The notes under the pieces are model-generated. The model was given only the letters and a program-made list of their open reading frames with translations. It was not told where the DNA came from and ran no database searches. DNA of 64,000 bases from Trematomus loennbergii. Taxonomy: Eukaryota > Chordata > Actinopteri > Perciformes > Nototheniidae. A program made the position numbers and the translations under genes. Location: contig JAAOOA010000027.1 in NCBI GenBank assembly GCA_012861695.1, forward strand, positions 17,174,380-17,238,379, in the 5' to 3' direction. Shown one piece after another: positions 1 through 14,236 of this stretch. Numbering within the stretch: the stretch's first letter is position 1; every line of letters begins with the position of its first letter.

Positions 1-492
1 GCTTATTTTAAGCTTTGTACACGGATGCCTGGCTCTGCCTCTGTTTGCATGCATCTTGTGTGTTGTGTGTGTGTGTGTGTGTGTAGTGTGTAGTCACTGC
101 ACCCTGACTGAGACATCCCTTTCATATATATGTATCATTTTTTTATTGGCTGTCCTTCAGTGAGCTGGCAGTCGGCTGGGTGTGCAGAGCTTTTGCAAAG
201 AGAGCTCGTCTGAAGTGGGCCTACAAAGCCTTGGACATAGCTGAAGGGGAATTGATCAATCTGTGCCCCTTCCGCATGCTCACACACAACCACAACACAT
301 AAGTACACACTAACTGATGGCACTAGGTCACCCACTCACCAGTGTTTCCCTTCAGTCAGGGTGCTGTAACTGTATCTCCTGCTAAAGATCCTGCGATGCT
401 TTGCTGCGTTTCTCTTTGGATCATTATCTTGTTAAGTATCACGAGTGTTTCCACTTCTTCTAACACACCTTTCCTCTCCCTTCTACTTATAG
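1..492 (+). other. axin2 intron, 3' part
   Basis: This is non-coding sequence before the penultimate exon. It holds a short GT repeat near 64-84 and the pyrimidine tract of the acceptor. I saw no earlier axin2 exon here; the stretch at 160-330 does not read as Axin in any frame. Confidence 0.7.
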
Positions 493-642
493 GACAAAGG
501 AGTGTAAAAAGAGTGTAGGAGGCGAGACAGTGGTGACGTATTTCTTCTGTGGTGAGGAGATCCCCTACCGGAGGAACATGAACAGCCACTCTCTCACCCT
601 GGGACACTTCAAGGAGCAGCTCCGCAAGAAGGGCAACTACAG
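493..642 (+). CDS. axin2: axin2 penultimate coding exon
   Basis: The acceptor is a pyrimidine-rich tract ending TTATAG and the donor is AG|GTGTGT. The exon enters with one base completing a codon, carries 49 full codons and leaves two bases (AG) that the next exon completes to Arg. It encodes the first half of the DIX domain ([13 protein letters not shown] onward). Confidence 0.9.
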
Positions 643-3600
643 GTGTGTACGGGACATTGAAACGCACAGATGATAAGGTTTTATTAGAGCGGTGGGATCT
701 ATATTCCGCCGGTGCTTCTGTGATATTGTGATTGCTGGCAATAAAACACTATCAGTTCATTGACCTTGATGTAAAAACAATGATTGACGACAAACTGTTA
801 ACTTTCGGAGTATAAACAATCCTGCAAACGGAGTACAGGTCTCGGTGTTATGGGATCTTTATGGCTGAATTTTTGCAATCTGTTATTATGAGACCATAAC
901 CTGGGGACATGAAAGACCTTGTCAAACTAATCGAGAAGGGCTAAAGGAAAACAAAAGCGAGAACTCCTAATGTTAGCTAGCTGAAAGTAGGGCTGCTCAA
1001 TTAATCGTATTTTAATCGCAATTACGATTTTGGCTTGCAACGATTATGAAAACATCATCGGAATAAAACGATAAATTTTTTATTAAAAAAAAAAAAAATC
1101 TTAACATTTTTTTTTATTGGTTTTTCAGTTGAATTATACTTAAAGTTCAGGGTAATCAACTGTTAAAAACATACTGTTCAAATATTTTTTTTAAATAAAT
1201 TGATGTTTTCAAGTAAATGGATAATCGTTTTTAATAATCGTGATATCAATTATTGACCCCGATAATCGAGATTATGATTTTTGCCATAATCGAGCAGCCC
1301 TAGCTGAAAGGCCACATGCTACACCGTCTAGTGGGCAATGTATCTGTTATAAATGCTATATTTTCTTTACATTTTGTACTGTTTTGTCCACTTCTATGTG
1401 GAGCTCTGTTATCAGTGTTAGTGTTCTGTGTGTGTGTGTGTGCAGTTAGATTCAGGCCTCTGTGGTTGTTGTATGTGTGTATGTTGAAGGGGGGAGCAAG
1501 AAAAGGACAAGAGGGAGGGAGGGTGGGTGGTGCGGGAGTGGAAGAGTTTGAACTGCAGCGATTTGGGTCCCATCTGGTATTGATTTCCATGCTAAGGCAC
1601 ACTTAATACACATGGCTTTGAAGCCCCGGCCCCTTTCATTTCAACCAACAAAGACTCACACAAATGGCCAGCGTGCAAATTCTTCACTGATGCTATCAGG
1701 GGCTCTTTTTTTCTTCCTGCCCCGGTGTGTGTGCGTGTGTGCATGTGTGCTTGCCTTGAACGTGCACACTGTTTACACATGTTGTAATCATTTTATGGAT
1801 ATTTTCTGAAAGGCAGATTGTTAAATGCCAGATTCGCTTGTTTGCTGTACTTCAGGGCCCTGACTGAGGCAGCTCTGCTTCACCGTGTGTGTGCGGAGAG
1901 AGATTTCAACTTTGATTGCTCCTTTCCAGTTGGCATTAAAGTGAAAAGATCAAACCGCTTTTGTTTAGACTGCCCTGGTCTCCAGGATAAGCTTGGCTTC
2001 AGTATTCAGTGTTAATAATTACAGGTAACCACTTCTTGAGAGAAAAGCTATAGAACTGATAGAAACTTCTTCCTTGTCCAGATGTGCGCAGTGCTTTTGG
2101 ATCAGCACATGTGACAAGCACTTAGCTCCAAGTTCCCCACATCTGTCTGTTTGCCCACCACCACCCCAAACTCTCTTCTCTTCTCTCTGGCTCACTGTCT
2201 CAGTTCCTGTGTCATACCATCCACATTTTTTGGAGAGAGCTGCACGGCGCTTTAATAGCAGCCAGAGAATGTGTGGAGTTGGGTCATTTCAACATGGCAG
2301 CGGTTCAACAAAGAACAGTACTGCTGGGCCCTGCCAGATGATATTGGTGCCAGATGTCAGTGCAAACGGAGAGAGAGAGGAAAAGGGGGGGGGGGAAACA
2401 GATCTAGCCACATAAAACATGTTCCAGTGGAAATTCAGGCTCTCTCTGTCTCTGTCTGTCTCTCTCAGCAAAAAGATCATGGCTCTTTGAAGATTTTTCT
2501 TCAAGAGTAAGATGGCTCCACTTTGAGTTTGTTCTCTTCGTCTCTCAGATCAGAATGGAGGATACAATTATGAGGCGTGTCAGGCTCTCCTCCAAGTGAT
2601 CTGCTTTGTCTTATTTACTCACGTCACTTCCCCGAGAGAGACTTGGTGTTTTCCCTTTTAGTTAAAGCCTTCCTGTATTTCAAGTGAAGCTGCTTTTTAT
2701 TAGTGACCACCCTCACGCTGAACGGCGCATGTGCACTCGGGGCACCTTTTTTGCGAGGACTTTTTAAAAGACTACAGCGCTCGTTTTATAAGCATCGCAT
2801 GTTCGACTCTGTCAGCCTCCCGTCTCATTAAAAACAAAATGCTCACAAACATTCCTGTCGCCCCACACATGGAGCAAATCGAGGCATTTTTCCATTACAT
2901 AGTTAATGAGTGAATTCTGAGACACCCCCCCCCTCACCAACTCACCCCTGCTGGTTTCTCTTCCTCTAAAATGAGGATGGGGGGGTTGCATCATTAATGG
3001 TCCAGTGAAGTCATGGCTGACGAGAAGCCCCTCCTTTTTAGATTTGAGTTTCGACTCACACACACACACACAGAAAGTTGTCAGTCGGCTGCCCTTCCTA
3101 TAGCGCTCAGCAAGAGCTCATGCTATGAACAGGGGTAAGGAAGGACACAGTGTCCCCCCCCAGTCTCCTCCCCCACTTTGTCTCTTGTTCTTTTCTTTGT
3201 CCCTGTAATAATGAATCGGGGATGAAGAGCGAGCGAGAGCCGTGCACGTGTGTACTCCAACGTGTGCGCGAGCGGTTGTGTAGGAGTCAGGGGGGTAATG
3301 ACAGGCAGACTTGCAGGCACCCAAAATGTCAGCCTTTGTCAAAGGACCCCTTCATTTGCACGCTGGCCTAATTGGCCCCTGTTCGCCAGGACAACTGACA
3401 ACAACAGGATGGAGAAAAAGGAAAGGGAGAAGTAAAGAGAGGAGAGGAGGGAGGGATGAAGAGCGCAGGTCCACCCTGAGAGTCAGTGGAGCTCAGCAGG
3501 CTGTGTACCGAGCGGCTTTTCATGGCCGGCGGAAATGAGGCTTGATGTTTAAAGAAGGTCAAAGAGGTTGGCAACAAGCTGCTTTGACTTTTTGGCTTTC

Positions 3601-3830
3601 TCTTTTGACTTTTAGCTCGGAAGCTTTAATGAATCTCATGCTTGTTGTGTGTTTAAGCAAAAGGCGGTGTTTGGGTGTTAACTGTCTCGTCTTTCTGTTG
3701 CAGGTACTACTTTAAGAAGGCGAGCGAGGAGTTTGAGTGCGGAGCCGTGTTTGAGGAGGTCTCAGACGACAGCTCCCTGCTGCCCACATACCGAGGCAAG
3801 ATCCTGGGCAAGGTGGAGCGGATGGACTGA
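493..3830 (+). CDS. axin2: axin2, 3' end: last two coding exons (C-terminal DIX domain), partial
   Basis: Axin is the scaffold of the cytoplasmic beta-catenin destruction complex, and Axin2 is a Wnt-induced negative feedback member. The C-terminal DIX domain polymerises and binds Dishevelled. Two exons (493-642 and 3704-3830) join in phase into 91 visible residues ending in TGA. Seen motifs are [48 protein letters not shown] and a final [11 protein letters not shown]. These follow the DIX consensus to the very C-terminus. [13 protein letters not shown] and [11 protein letters not shown] are closer to Axin2 than to Axin1 as I know the families (Axin1 has AYYFCGEPIPYR and AVTLGQFKELL), so the paralogue call is good but rests on memory. 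Upstream exons (RGS domain, GSK3 and beta-catenin binding regions) lie outside the window. The intron is 3.06 kb and holds a hAT MITE. The tex2 gene lies downstream on the same strand. Confidence 0.9.
988..1302. mobile_element. hAT-type MITE with 8-bp target-site duplication, inside axin2 intron
   Basis: The termini are the inverted pair TAGGGCTGCTC and GAGCAGCCCTA. The element is flanked by a perfect 8-bp direct repeat GCTGAAAG (980-987 and 1303-1310), the hallmark of hAT insertions. The 315-bp interior is AT-rich, repeats the word AATCG on both strands and has no transposase frame. It is non-autonomous. Confidence 0.88.
1311..3703 (+). other. axin2 last intron, remaining part
   Basis: This is about 2.4 kb of unique-looking intron with short GT-rich patches, ending in the pyrimidine tract of the terminal acceptor. 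No coding exon or RNA gene was seen. Short open frames here show no coding signature. Confidence 0.6.
3704..3830 (+). CDS. axin2: axin2 terminal coding exon with stop codon
   Basis: The acceptor is TTTCTGTTGCAG and the stop TGA is at 3828-3830. The exon encodes the second half of [20 protein letters not shown], and the closing ILGKVERMD. Ending on a KVE-(R/K)-x-D peptide is characteristic of Axin proteins. Confidence 0.92.
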
Positions 3831-4044
3831 CACCTCCACCTGTTGTGGATTATATGGACACTTTACACCTCAATGGATGTACTCCCTTCATATTCTCCCA
3901 AACATAGAGTATGTGTCCTCTGAGCTAAGACTGGAGACGTTGAAGGAATGTCGAGGTGTTGCGGGCAGATGGACAGTGGAAAGGAAGGACATGTTGTCGC
4001 TATCACAGGACTATCATGTGAACAGCCCGCTTTGAAGTGAAGAA

Positions 4045-4050
4045 AATAAA
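4045..4050 (+). terminator. poly(A) signal AATAAA, proximal candidate for axin2
   Basis: This is a canonical AATAAA hexamer 215 nt after the axin2 stop. GT-rich sequence (GACTGTGTGTTGCTGG) follows within 20 nt, which suits a cleavage and polyadenylation site. Confidence 0.55.
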
Positions 4051-5953
4051 AGACTGTGTGTTGCTGGACTGAAATGTCTCTGTCTCTCCGGGAGAGAAAA
4101 CTCAAGAGACTCTAGGTGAATGACCACTCCTCAAAGAAGCGGGGCGGTGGGCAAAAATTGAGACTGACATCCTACCTGCCCGTGCTACTCACTAGCACAG
4201 CGCTAATATGTATATGCAGATACATGTACATTGCATTGTATTGTGATGCTTGTATTGCTGTGTTAAGATTTCTATTGCTATTTATTGGAAATACCCCCCC
4301 CCCCCCCCCCAACACTTCTATTCCTCCATGGACAAGCTGCTTGGAGTTGGAGAAACTTCTCCAATTTTCCACATCCGTGTTTTTTTTTTCCTTGTTCGTT
4401 CCGAGCATCAGTTCTCAAAGCAAAGGAAATGGGTTTTATTCATTTTCTGCCCCTCATATTGAACTGTAAACTTAAAAAAAATACCTCTTCAAAAGATCCA
4501 CTCCTGTTCCTGGAGATTCATCATCTCTGATCTCTTGGCTGGAGAGCTTACTGCTGAAGCTTTGAGAATGGCTCTCAATCACTTAAAGTCCGATAATATA
4601 TTTACTACTGCAGTGCGATGTGTGGCCGTGTCCCCGTCTGCTCTGAGTGTACTATGAAAAAAAAGAGGAAGAAAAAATGTTTAATTCCCAACTCTGGGAT
4701 TGTTCCCAGTTAGCCTTGATCGGTCGCGTCTTAGTGCCTTTGTTTCAGCGGCGCAGGCATCGCACAAATAGCCTACGTATTTACTAAGAGGAAGCTGCCC
4801 TGAACAGGTCCTAAAGTCCCCAAAATGTGTTTACATCAATATGAATATTTACCAACAAAAGCTCTATAATGTGCTCCCCAATGTGCGTACCTATGTGATT
4901 GTGTGACTGAGTTAGAGTAGTGTTACTCTGTGTGTATTAGAAACCTGCACTATGAGCTGCAGATGGTAACTATGGTGATATACACTATGTCATAGTGTTT
5001 TTAAATGAGTACAGTAGCTGTGCCTACATGGATTCTTGCCGTGTTTTACCCAATTTTCAGGGTCCTATTACTCCCTTGGTTTTTACAAGGGGCCTTATGT
5101 TGAAAAGATATTTTTATGCCTTTAGTATCCGTTTCCTCATGTTCATGTTTTATAATATTTTCCATGGCTTCCTTGGCTCCACTTATAAACTGTAAATTAT
5201 GCGTTCTATAGAGCTCAGTTCAAAAGATGCCTCGGTACTTTAATTATTGTAATTATGAAGAGATGTAGCCTTTATTAAAATGTTCTATTTTTCAAATTAT
5301 CAAATGGCTTCCCATGGTTTTTGTGTGTGTTTGTGTGTTTGTGTGTGTGTGTGTTTGTGTCCGCCCGCCAGATTTGCATCCATTATCAGCTCTTAATTGA
5401 CTCCCTGGACTCCCTGTTGGAAATTAAAACATACAGCATTAATTTGGCCACCAGAGCCTCTGTGTGTTTGCGTGTGAGACGGAGAGTATTAAGTGTGTGT
5501 AAATGAGACACTTGGCTAATGCGTGCCATAAGAACATTTCATCAAGCCGTTTACATGGTTAACCGTTCAGCCTCCTGTGGCCTTCATGAACTGTGAGTGT
5601 ACGGGCTGCTCTCACTTAGAGTGAATACATGAGAACTCACAGGCTGGCTGGAAACACACTGCTGCACAAATATAAGTTTCAGGTATAGATCTTCGCGGAG
5701 TCTGAGTATAAAGTTGAAGATTAAATTCTGCTCTTAAGTATGTCTTAAAACAATAATCAGGTTTGAATCCCATATGGACCTTTTCAACTTCATTCCTGCG
5801 ATTGAAAGCCCCCTTTCTAGTATATCTGTAACGTAAGAGATAGAAAGCGTCCAGTCATTTTGGGCAAATAAGGAAACATTTTAGACATACAAATAGTTAG
5901 ACATATCGAGTGACTGTTCTGGAAATGTTGCAGACCTTTTTGTAAAGAAACAA

Positions 5954-5959
5954 AATAAA
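5954..5959 (+). terminator. poly(A) signal AATAAA, distal candidate for axin2
   Basis: This is a canonical hexamer about 2.1 kb after the stop codon. T-rich and GT-rich sequence follows. It would give a long 3'UTR isoform; use is not shown by the sequence. Confidence 0.35.
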
Positions 5960-6154
5960 AACCTTTATGTTGCTATCAGTCTATTGCATCTAAACAGGGA
6001 ACTCAATTCTTTTTTTTTTCTTAAAATATATTTTTTGGAATTAAACCCACTTCAAAAGTCCAACTGCCAAAGCCCCAGTTTTAGAACATCTTTTAACTTT
6101 TAATTATTAACAGAAAAAATTATTTAAAAAAGATGTGCTCCTGACTTTTGTTTT

Positions 6155-6880
6155 AACCCATATGAACCCGGACCTACTTTTGGGAAAATTAAGGGGAACA
6201 TAATTTAGACTAAATAGACCACCTAGAACACATTTCTGACAAGAACCCCCCCCCCCCATCGTGTCAAATATCTGAAATGGGCTTTAATGGTAAAGTAACT
6301 CTTATATATAACTTCATTAATGAGGATGATTTTTTGGTTTAAATTTTGAACATTCTTTGAATTGAAGAATAAGAACATATCAACTCAATATAATTGAATC
6401 AGCTAAATTAACTGAGCAGATCATAATAATATTTCTAATTGTGCATAATGTCACTTTGGGTTTGCTGTGGAAGTTTAGGGTTAAAGTCCCGATGTGACAC
6501 CAGTGTCACAGCGATATTTATCTCATTTGTTTCATATCAATTTGATCAATAAATGTTTCCACAACAGGTTAAATGTAATAAAGGACATGTTATGTAAGCA
6601 TTTTAATTCTTAAATGGCTTGCATTTTACCTTTAGCAACAACAAAAAAGCTTTTGAAATGTAGCTAGTTCTGTCACATGTGTTAGCCTGGCACATGGACA
6701 TCTTGGACATGTTGCTATGGGAACACAAAATCAATGTCCTGGCCCATGACCCACCAGACTGTTCAGTGTGTGTCACTTAGGGACTTCATGAGATAAAAAC
6801 AAGGCTAAAGCTGTATAAGGAACTTTCCAGAACATTTAAAGTTCATGTGCCACCCGTGTCACGGTGGGTCCTTATGGGTT
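6155..6880. mobile_element. probable non-autonomous DNA element with imperfect terminal inverted repeats
   Basis: The left end begins AACCCATATGAACCC. The right end, read on the other strand, begins AACCCATAAGGACCC, giving an imperfect inverted pair spanning 726 bp. Related GTGTCAC-containing motifs occur in the middle (about 6490-6515) and near the right end. No transposase frame and no clear target-site duplication were found, so the family is not assigned. Confidence 0.45.
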
Positions 6881-9570
6881 GGATTTGGAAAATGATGAAT
6901 GACCCTGTGCTTTAATTGTGGAACACACAGAATTCTATCCAGATAATACTGCTTCACCTTAATGCAGTGTAAGCTGGGACCCAGAGTGTGTGATGTAAAG
7001 AAAGCTACGATCACGTTGCATACACAAGTTTGTCTTGCATGATTTCTTCTTAAATGTATAAATGTAATAGCTTATAGCTTTACACACATGCACATTGATA
7101 TCTTCACACACATTTTGCACCCCTCACTCCTCTGCCACCCTCTCTCCTTTTAGGTTTTGTTGGCTAAGAGTGTTGTTTATGCTGCCTTTCATATTGAAAG
7201 GGCATCATGATATTGTTAAAATATCATTTTCAGGCCTTTCATCAGCAAAGGTCAGTGCATACACTTGAAGGCCATCCTTTGGACTCTTTAGAACTAAGAG
7301 GCGCTCACTGAGCGGCGCTCCGCTGTCAGGAGGCCTTGTGCACCCATCTTTGTATAGAGGGCTATTTTAGATGGGGTCATCTTATTGAAACGTGCACTGG
7401 GCTAGACTCTAGGCTGCTACTCGAACATGTGTGCTTTTTGGGTGGGTATTACGACTTTAGGGCATTGGAGTGTTGCTAAAAAGGGCTTTGACAAAGACGA
7501 GTTATTTGTGTACATTTGTATGACTTCAATCTTGAGTCTTAAGGTTACTGAAAATGTTATAGCCTCCAGATTTACAGCCCACACCCATTTGGCAATGAAG
7601 TGAGAAAGAAAACACCATATTAGTCTAACCTTAACTCAAGATTCACTTTTTAAAGAGTATTTAATAATATCGATGGAGTGGAGGTCGCTTGGTTTTCACG
7701 GCCACCTGTTAAAGGTAAATACCAACGTGACTCCTATTCTGGAATAATGCTCAAGGTTTCCTGTATTTCGGTAAGCTTGTGTTAATTTTATTAAACACAA
7801 CATTCTTAAAGAGAATATAACATACAGCACATTATTTAGTTAAACTAATAAAGGTGTTAGATCTAGATGTTGACATGGGGGCCTTAGAGATAGGGACAAA
7901 GGTGTTTAAATGTTGCAGGCTCCAGTTGATATCAGTGGTGCTAATTCCCATACAAATTAGCAAGTAATCAAATTACAGACTGACACACAGTAGACCTCTG
8001 GCTTTGGAGGCCACTGGAGGTCCGGGGCCTCGGGCAGTTTTCACACATCGCTCATTGTTAATCTAGGCTTGATGTAATGAGAAATGAGTCAATTTCATGC
8101 CAAGTGAGCACACTCAATTCCAACACGAGATTCAAAACTCAGAAAAAGCTTTTCAGGGAAAATCTGCGTCCTTCTAGCTTTGTGAATCCATACATACTCG
8201 CCCTCAGGAGGTACTCTGCTAAGACAACGAGTACTGACAGCCACTGACTGTTCACCACTTTAAGAAATCAGCTGTGGGCTCTAATGAATTGGCAGGACTC
8301 TGTGCCAACCTGCCCCCCGCCCCCCCCCCCCCCCCACCCCATGTCCACATCTCTGCCTGCTATTGTTTCCCCCGATGATATCCAACGTCTGCTACCTGTC
8401 CCGCCCACATGAGGCCAGATCAATGGCTCAAACTGTGAACAACGGCTGACAGGAACCTAAACAGGAAGTGGAACCAGGATCACACAGATGGGCTTTGATT
8501 GGTTGAATGGAGGCTTTGACGTCCTTGTGCAGTCATGACTTTGCTAGTCACTTTCCAAAAAGGATTTGACAAAATACATGCAAAGAAGCTGCATTACAAC
8601 GAAAGGAACATGCTTTCAAATTCTCAGAAATATGAACGTTTTTTTCACAATTTCTTTTTATGTTAACCCAATGTAGGTTAATGCAGAATGTAACCAGCAC
8701 ACAGCTGAGCATAGAGGCCATGGGAAACTTTGCTCACTGTCTGACACCGCGAACCTCAACCTAATTTAAAAGCACTTCAATCATTCCACCATAGACGGAT
8801 ACGAGAGAGTGAGACCCCCAATTTTGCGTCCCGAACCCCTTCATTTGGATCCTGGATCAGCCATGCGAGTTGTTCCACACAGGCACCGACCCAGACAGCC
8901 GTGGAACTGTGGTCAACCAGGGGGCCTCGTCTGGAAGCTGGCCAGGCGCCACTGTGGTAGCTGATCCCCCTACCATGTGACCAATCATGTGACTTTATAA
9001 TGCCTGATATTTCGTTTTTAACCAATGACAGATCGGCACCATCAGTTTCAACCAATGTCAAATGTGCTGACATTTGTAAATGACAGCTGCTTGGCCAAGA
9101 AGAACCAGACATATCCATCAAAAATAAATTAACAAATATTATTGAAGCTTACAGATGTTCAAATGTAGTATTAGAAAGACAGAATAATGAGGTAACGCAG
9201 AATACCATTAGAGAAGAGATCATATGTCTATAACTCTGGAGAAATACAGAGCATTGCTCCTGTTTTTAGAAGACAAGCGCCTGGTGATTTAATGACCAAC
9301 ATATGGGACTAAAACATTTGAAGGCTGAAACAAATCTAGACTTTTTTCCAGGAAAACGTGATTATATTTCCCTCCCTGATCACATGGCAAGAATCTGAAG
9401 AGATTATGTCTCTCACAAATGCTTGGGGAAATGAGGAAGACAGGGGTTTTGACGTTGAGGGCCAGAATGGGATAGACTGTTAAACACCTGAACTTTTGAA
9501 AGAACATCCATAACATTCATCTGTTTGCAACTTATATCAATATTCCGATTACTTGTATATCGACTATTCT
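6881..9570. other. intergenic, no gene seen
   Basis: This is unique-looking AT-rich sequence with an interrupted C run at 8313-8340. A 114-codon minus-strand open frame at 8777-9121 has no recognisable domain or good splice context and is treated as chance. Confidence 0.55.
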
Positions 9571-9734
9571 GCACTATTTTCTATTATATTCTATTTTATT
9601 TTATTTACTTGCACTATTATCTGTTTTATTGTGCTGCACTGTTAGAGGAGCCTGGGACCCAAGCATTTAATTGTCATAACTACACTGTAGCTATGCACAC
9701 ATGACAATAAAAACCTTGCATCTTGAATCTTGAA
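9571..9734 (+). mobile_element. L2-type LINE 3' tail
   Basis: The layout is an AT-rich stretch, then GGAGCCTGGGACCCAAGC, then a GACAATAAAAACCTTG motif, ending in the short tandem TCTTGAATCTTGAA. That is typical of the 3' ends of L2-like LINEs in fish. Only the tail is present, with no reverse transcriptase. Confidence 0.65.
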
Positions 9735-13071
<3,337 letters not shown>

Positions 13072-13461
13072 TTAAAGGTGGGGTAGGTAAATTTGAGAAA
13101 CCGGCTCGAGATACACTTTTTGTTATATTCCATGGAATGCTCTTAACATCCCGATAGCAATGAATATCTTAAGTGCTTTGACAAAAAAATCCATAAAAAA
13201 ATGTCATCTGTGGAAGCCGTAGTACTGTAAAAGCACGACCAATCATTTTAGCCGGCCCGACTAAAATAACTGGATGGCCTACCTGCCTGTCAGCCTTCCA
13301 TCTGTGCACAGACTTATCTCGTGCCCTCATTGGTCATGTGCGCGTTCGTGTGTGTTGGAGGAGGGGTTCTGTAAGGAAGTGGCAGATTTTCTCCGGCTAT
13401 GTATTTTCAAATTCTAGCGCACTCAAGCTGGTTTCTCCAAAATTACCTACCCCACCTTTAA
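13072..13461. mobile_element. TTAA-bounded MITE, copy 1
   Basis: The element is delimited by TTAA and by inverted termini AGGTGGGGTAGGTA and TACCTACCCCACCT. It is 390 bp with no coding capacity. A near-identical copy in opposite orientation lies at 60987-61373. The TTAA could be a piggyBac-type target duplication or part of the inverted repeat itself; the sequence does not decide. Confidence 0.82.
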
Positions 13462-13487
13462 ATGTAAACTGCAGTTCATCAATGCAA

Positions 13488-13567
13488 TAGTATGAAGCTG
13501 CAGCTCGGAGGCTGCACTCTCAGGACCGCACTCAGGACCCTAGTTGTTTTGCAACATCGCCACCTAG
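13488..13567 (+). repeat. left terminal inverted repeat of the 2.2-kb element
   Basis: This is an inverted match to 15592-15660 starting TAGTATGAAGCTGCAG. It differs mainly by a 12-nt insertion duplicating the ACTCAGGACC motif. Confidence 0.88.
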
Positions 13568-14213
13568 CGGATTGGATGACCGCAAAAGTACAACCAGCGA
13601 GTATTGAGTCTCATACACAGCGAGTCTCTTTAGACATTGTAATGCTTGTTATTAACCATCTAAAAATGCATGAAAATATGTTTTTCTTACTGAAATTAAT
13701 TATTATTAACAACAAGTTGTTGTTAATATTTTTGTTTTTTAATAACAAATGTATTTTGTATGTCAGATGTAAAAAGATATTTGTCTTATCAAATTTGACA
13801 TACAACATAATATATATATATATATTGTAGTAATAATGATATAATCTATTTATAATTGTAAATGTATATTGTATGTAGACATACATTTAGATGTATATTT
13901 TGTTAAAAAAAACAAAACTGTTAATTTAGTTTTTGGGAGAAGGGGTGGGGTTAAATAAGTGTAAACTCCTTTGAATCAATTTGATACTGCTTATGTTTCT
14001 ACAGTATCATAATTCTCTTGTTTCATTTCATTATTATATATATTTTTTTTATTGTATTACACGTTCGAAATAAATCAAATCAAATGTGTCTTTGAAGAGG
14101 TGCTAGATTACTCAAAAACAACTGTTAGTGTGTTTATGCACCAGGCTGCAAAAGATAAACATGCAATTTGACGAGAGGCATTTCAGTGCAGAATACATTT
14201 GTATTTATTGGGC

Positions 14214-14219
14214 ACAATT
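14214..14219 (-). terminator. poly(A) signal AATAAA of the candidate mini-gene
   Basis: Canonical hexamer on the minus strand, 17 nt after the TGA of the Cys-containing frame. Confidence 0.4.
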
Positions 14220-14236
14220 TCCACACTGTGGATTGT

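Larger units (their letters stand above)
3831..5960 (+). other. axin2: axin2 3'UTR, likely extent
   Basis: Sequence after the stop codon has no further coding signature. An AATAAA lies 215 nt after the stop (4045-4050) and another far downstream (5954-5959), so a short and a long 3'UTR are both possible. Transcript ends cannot be fixed from sequence alone. A 17-base C run (4294-4310) and AT-rich patches occur within it. Confidence 0.5.

Noticed and set aside
160..360. A further axin2 exon upstream of 493
   Set aside because: No frame gives Axin-like sequence and the flanking splice sites are weak.
8777..9121. 114-codon minus-strand open frame
   Set aside because: No domain, no supporting splice sites or poly(A) signal, and surroundings without coding character.
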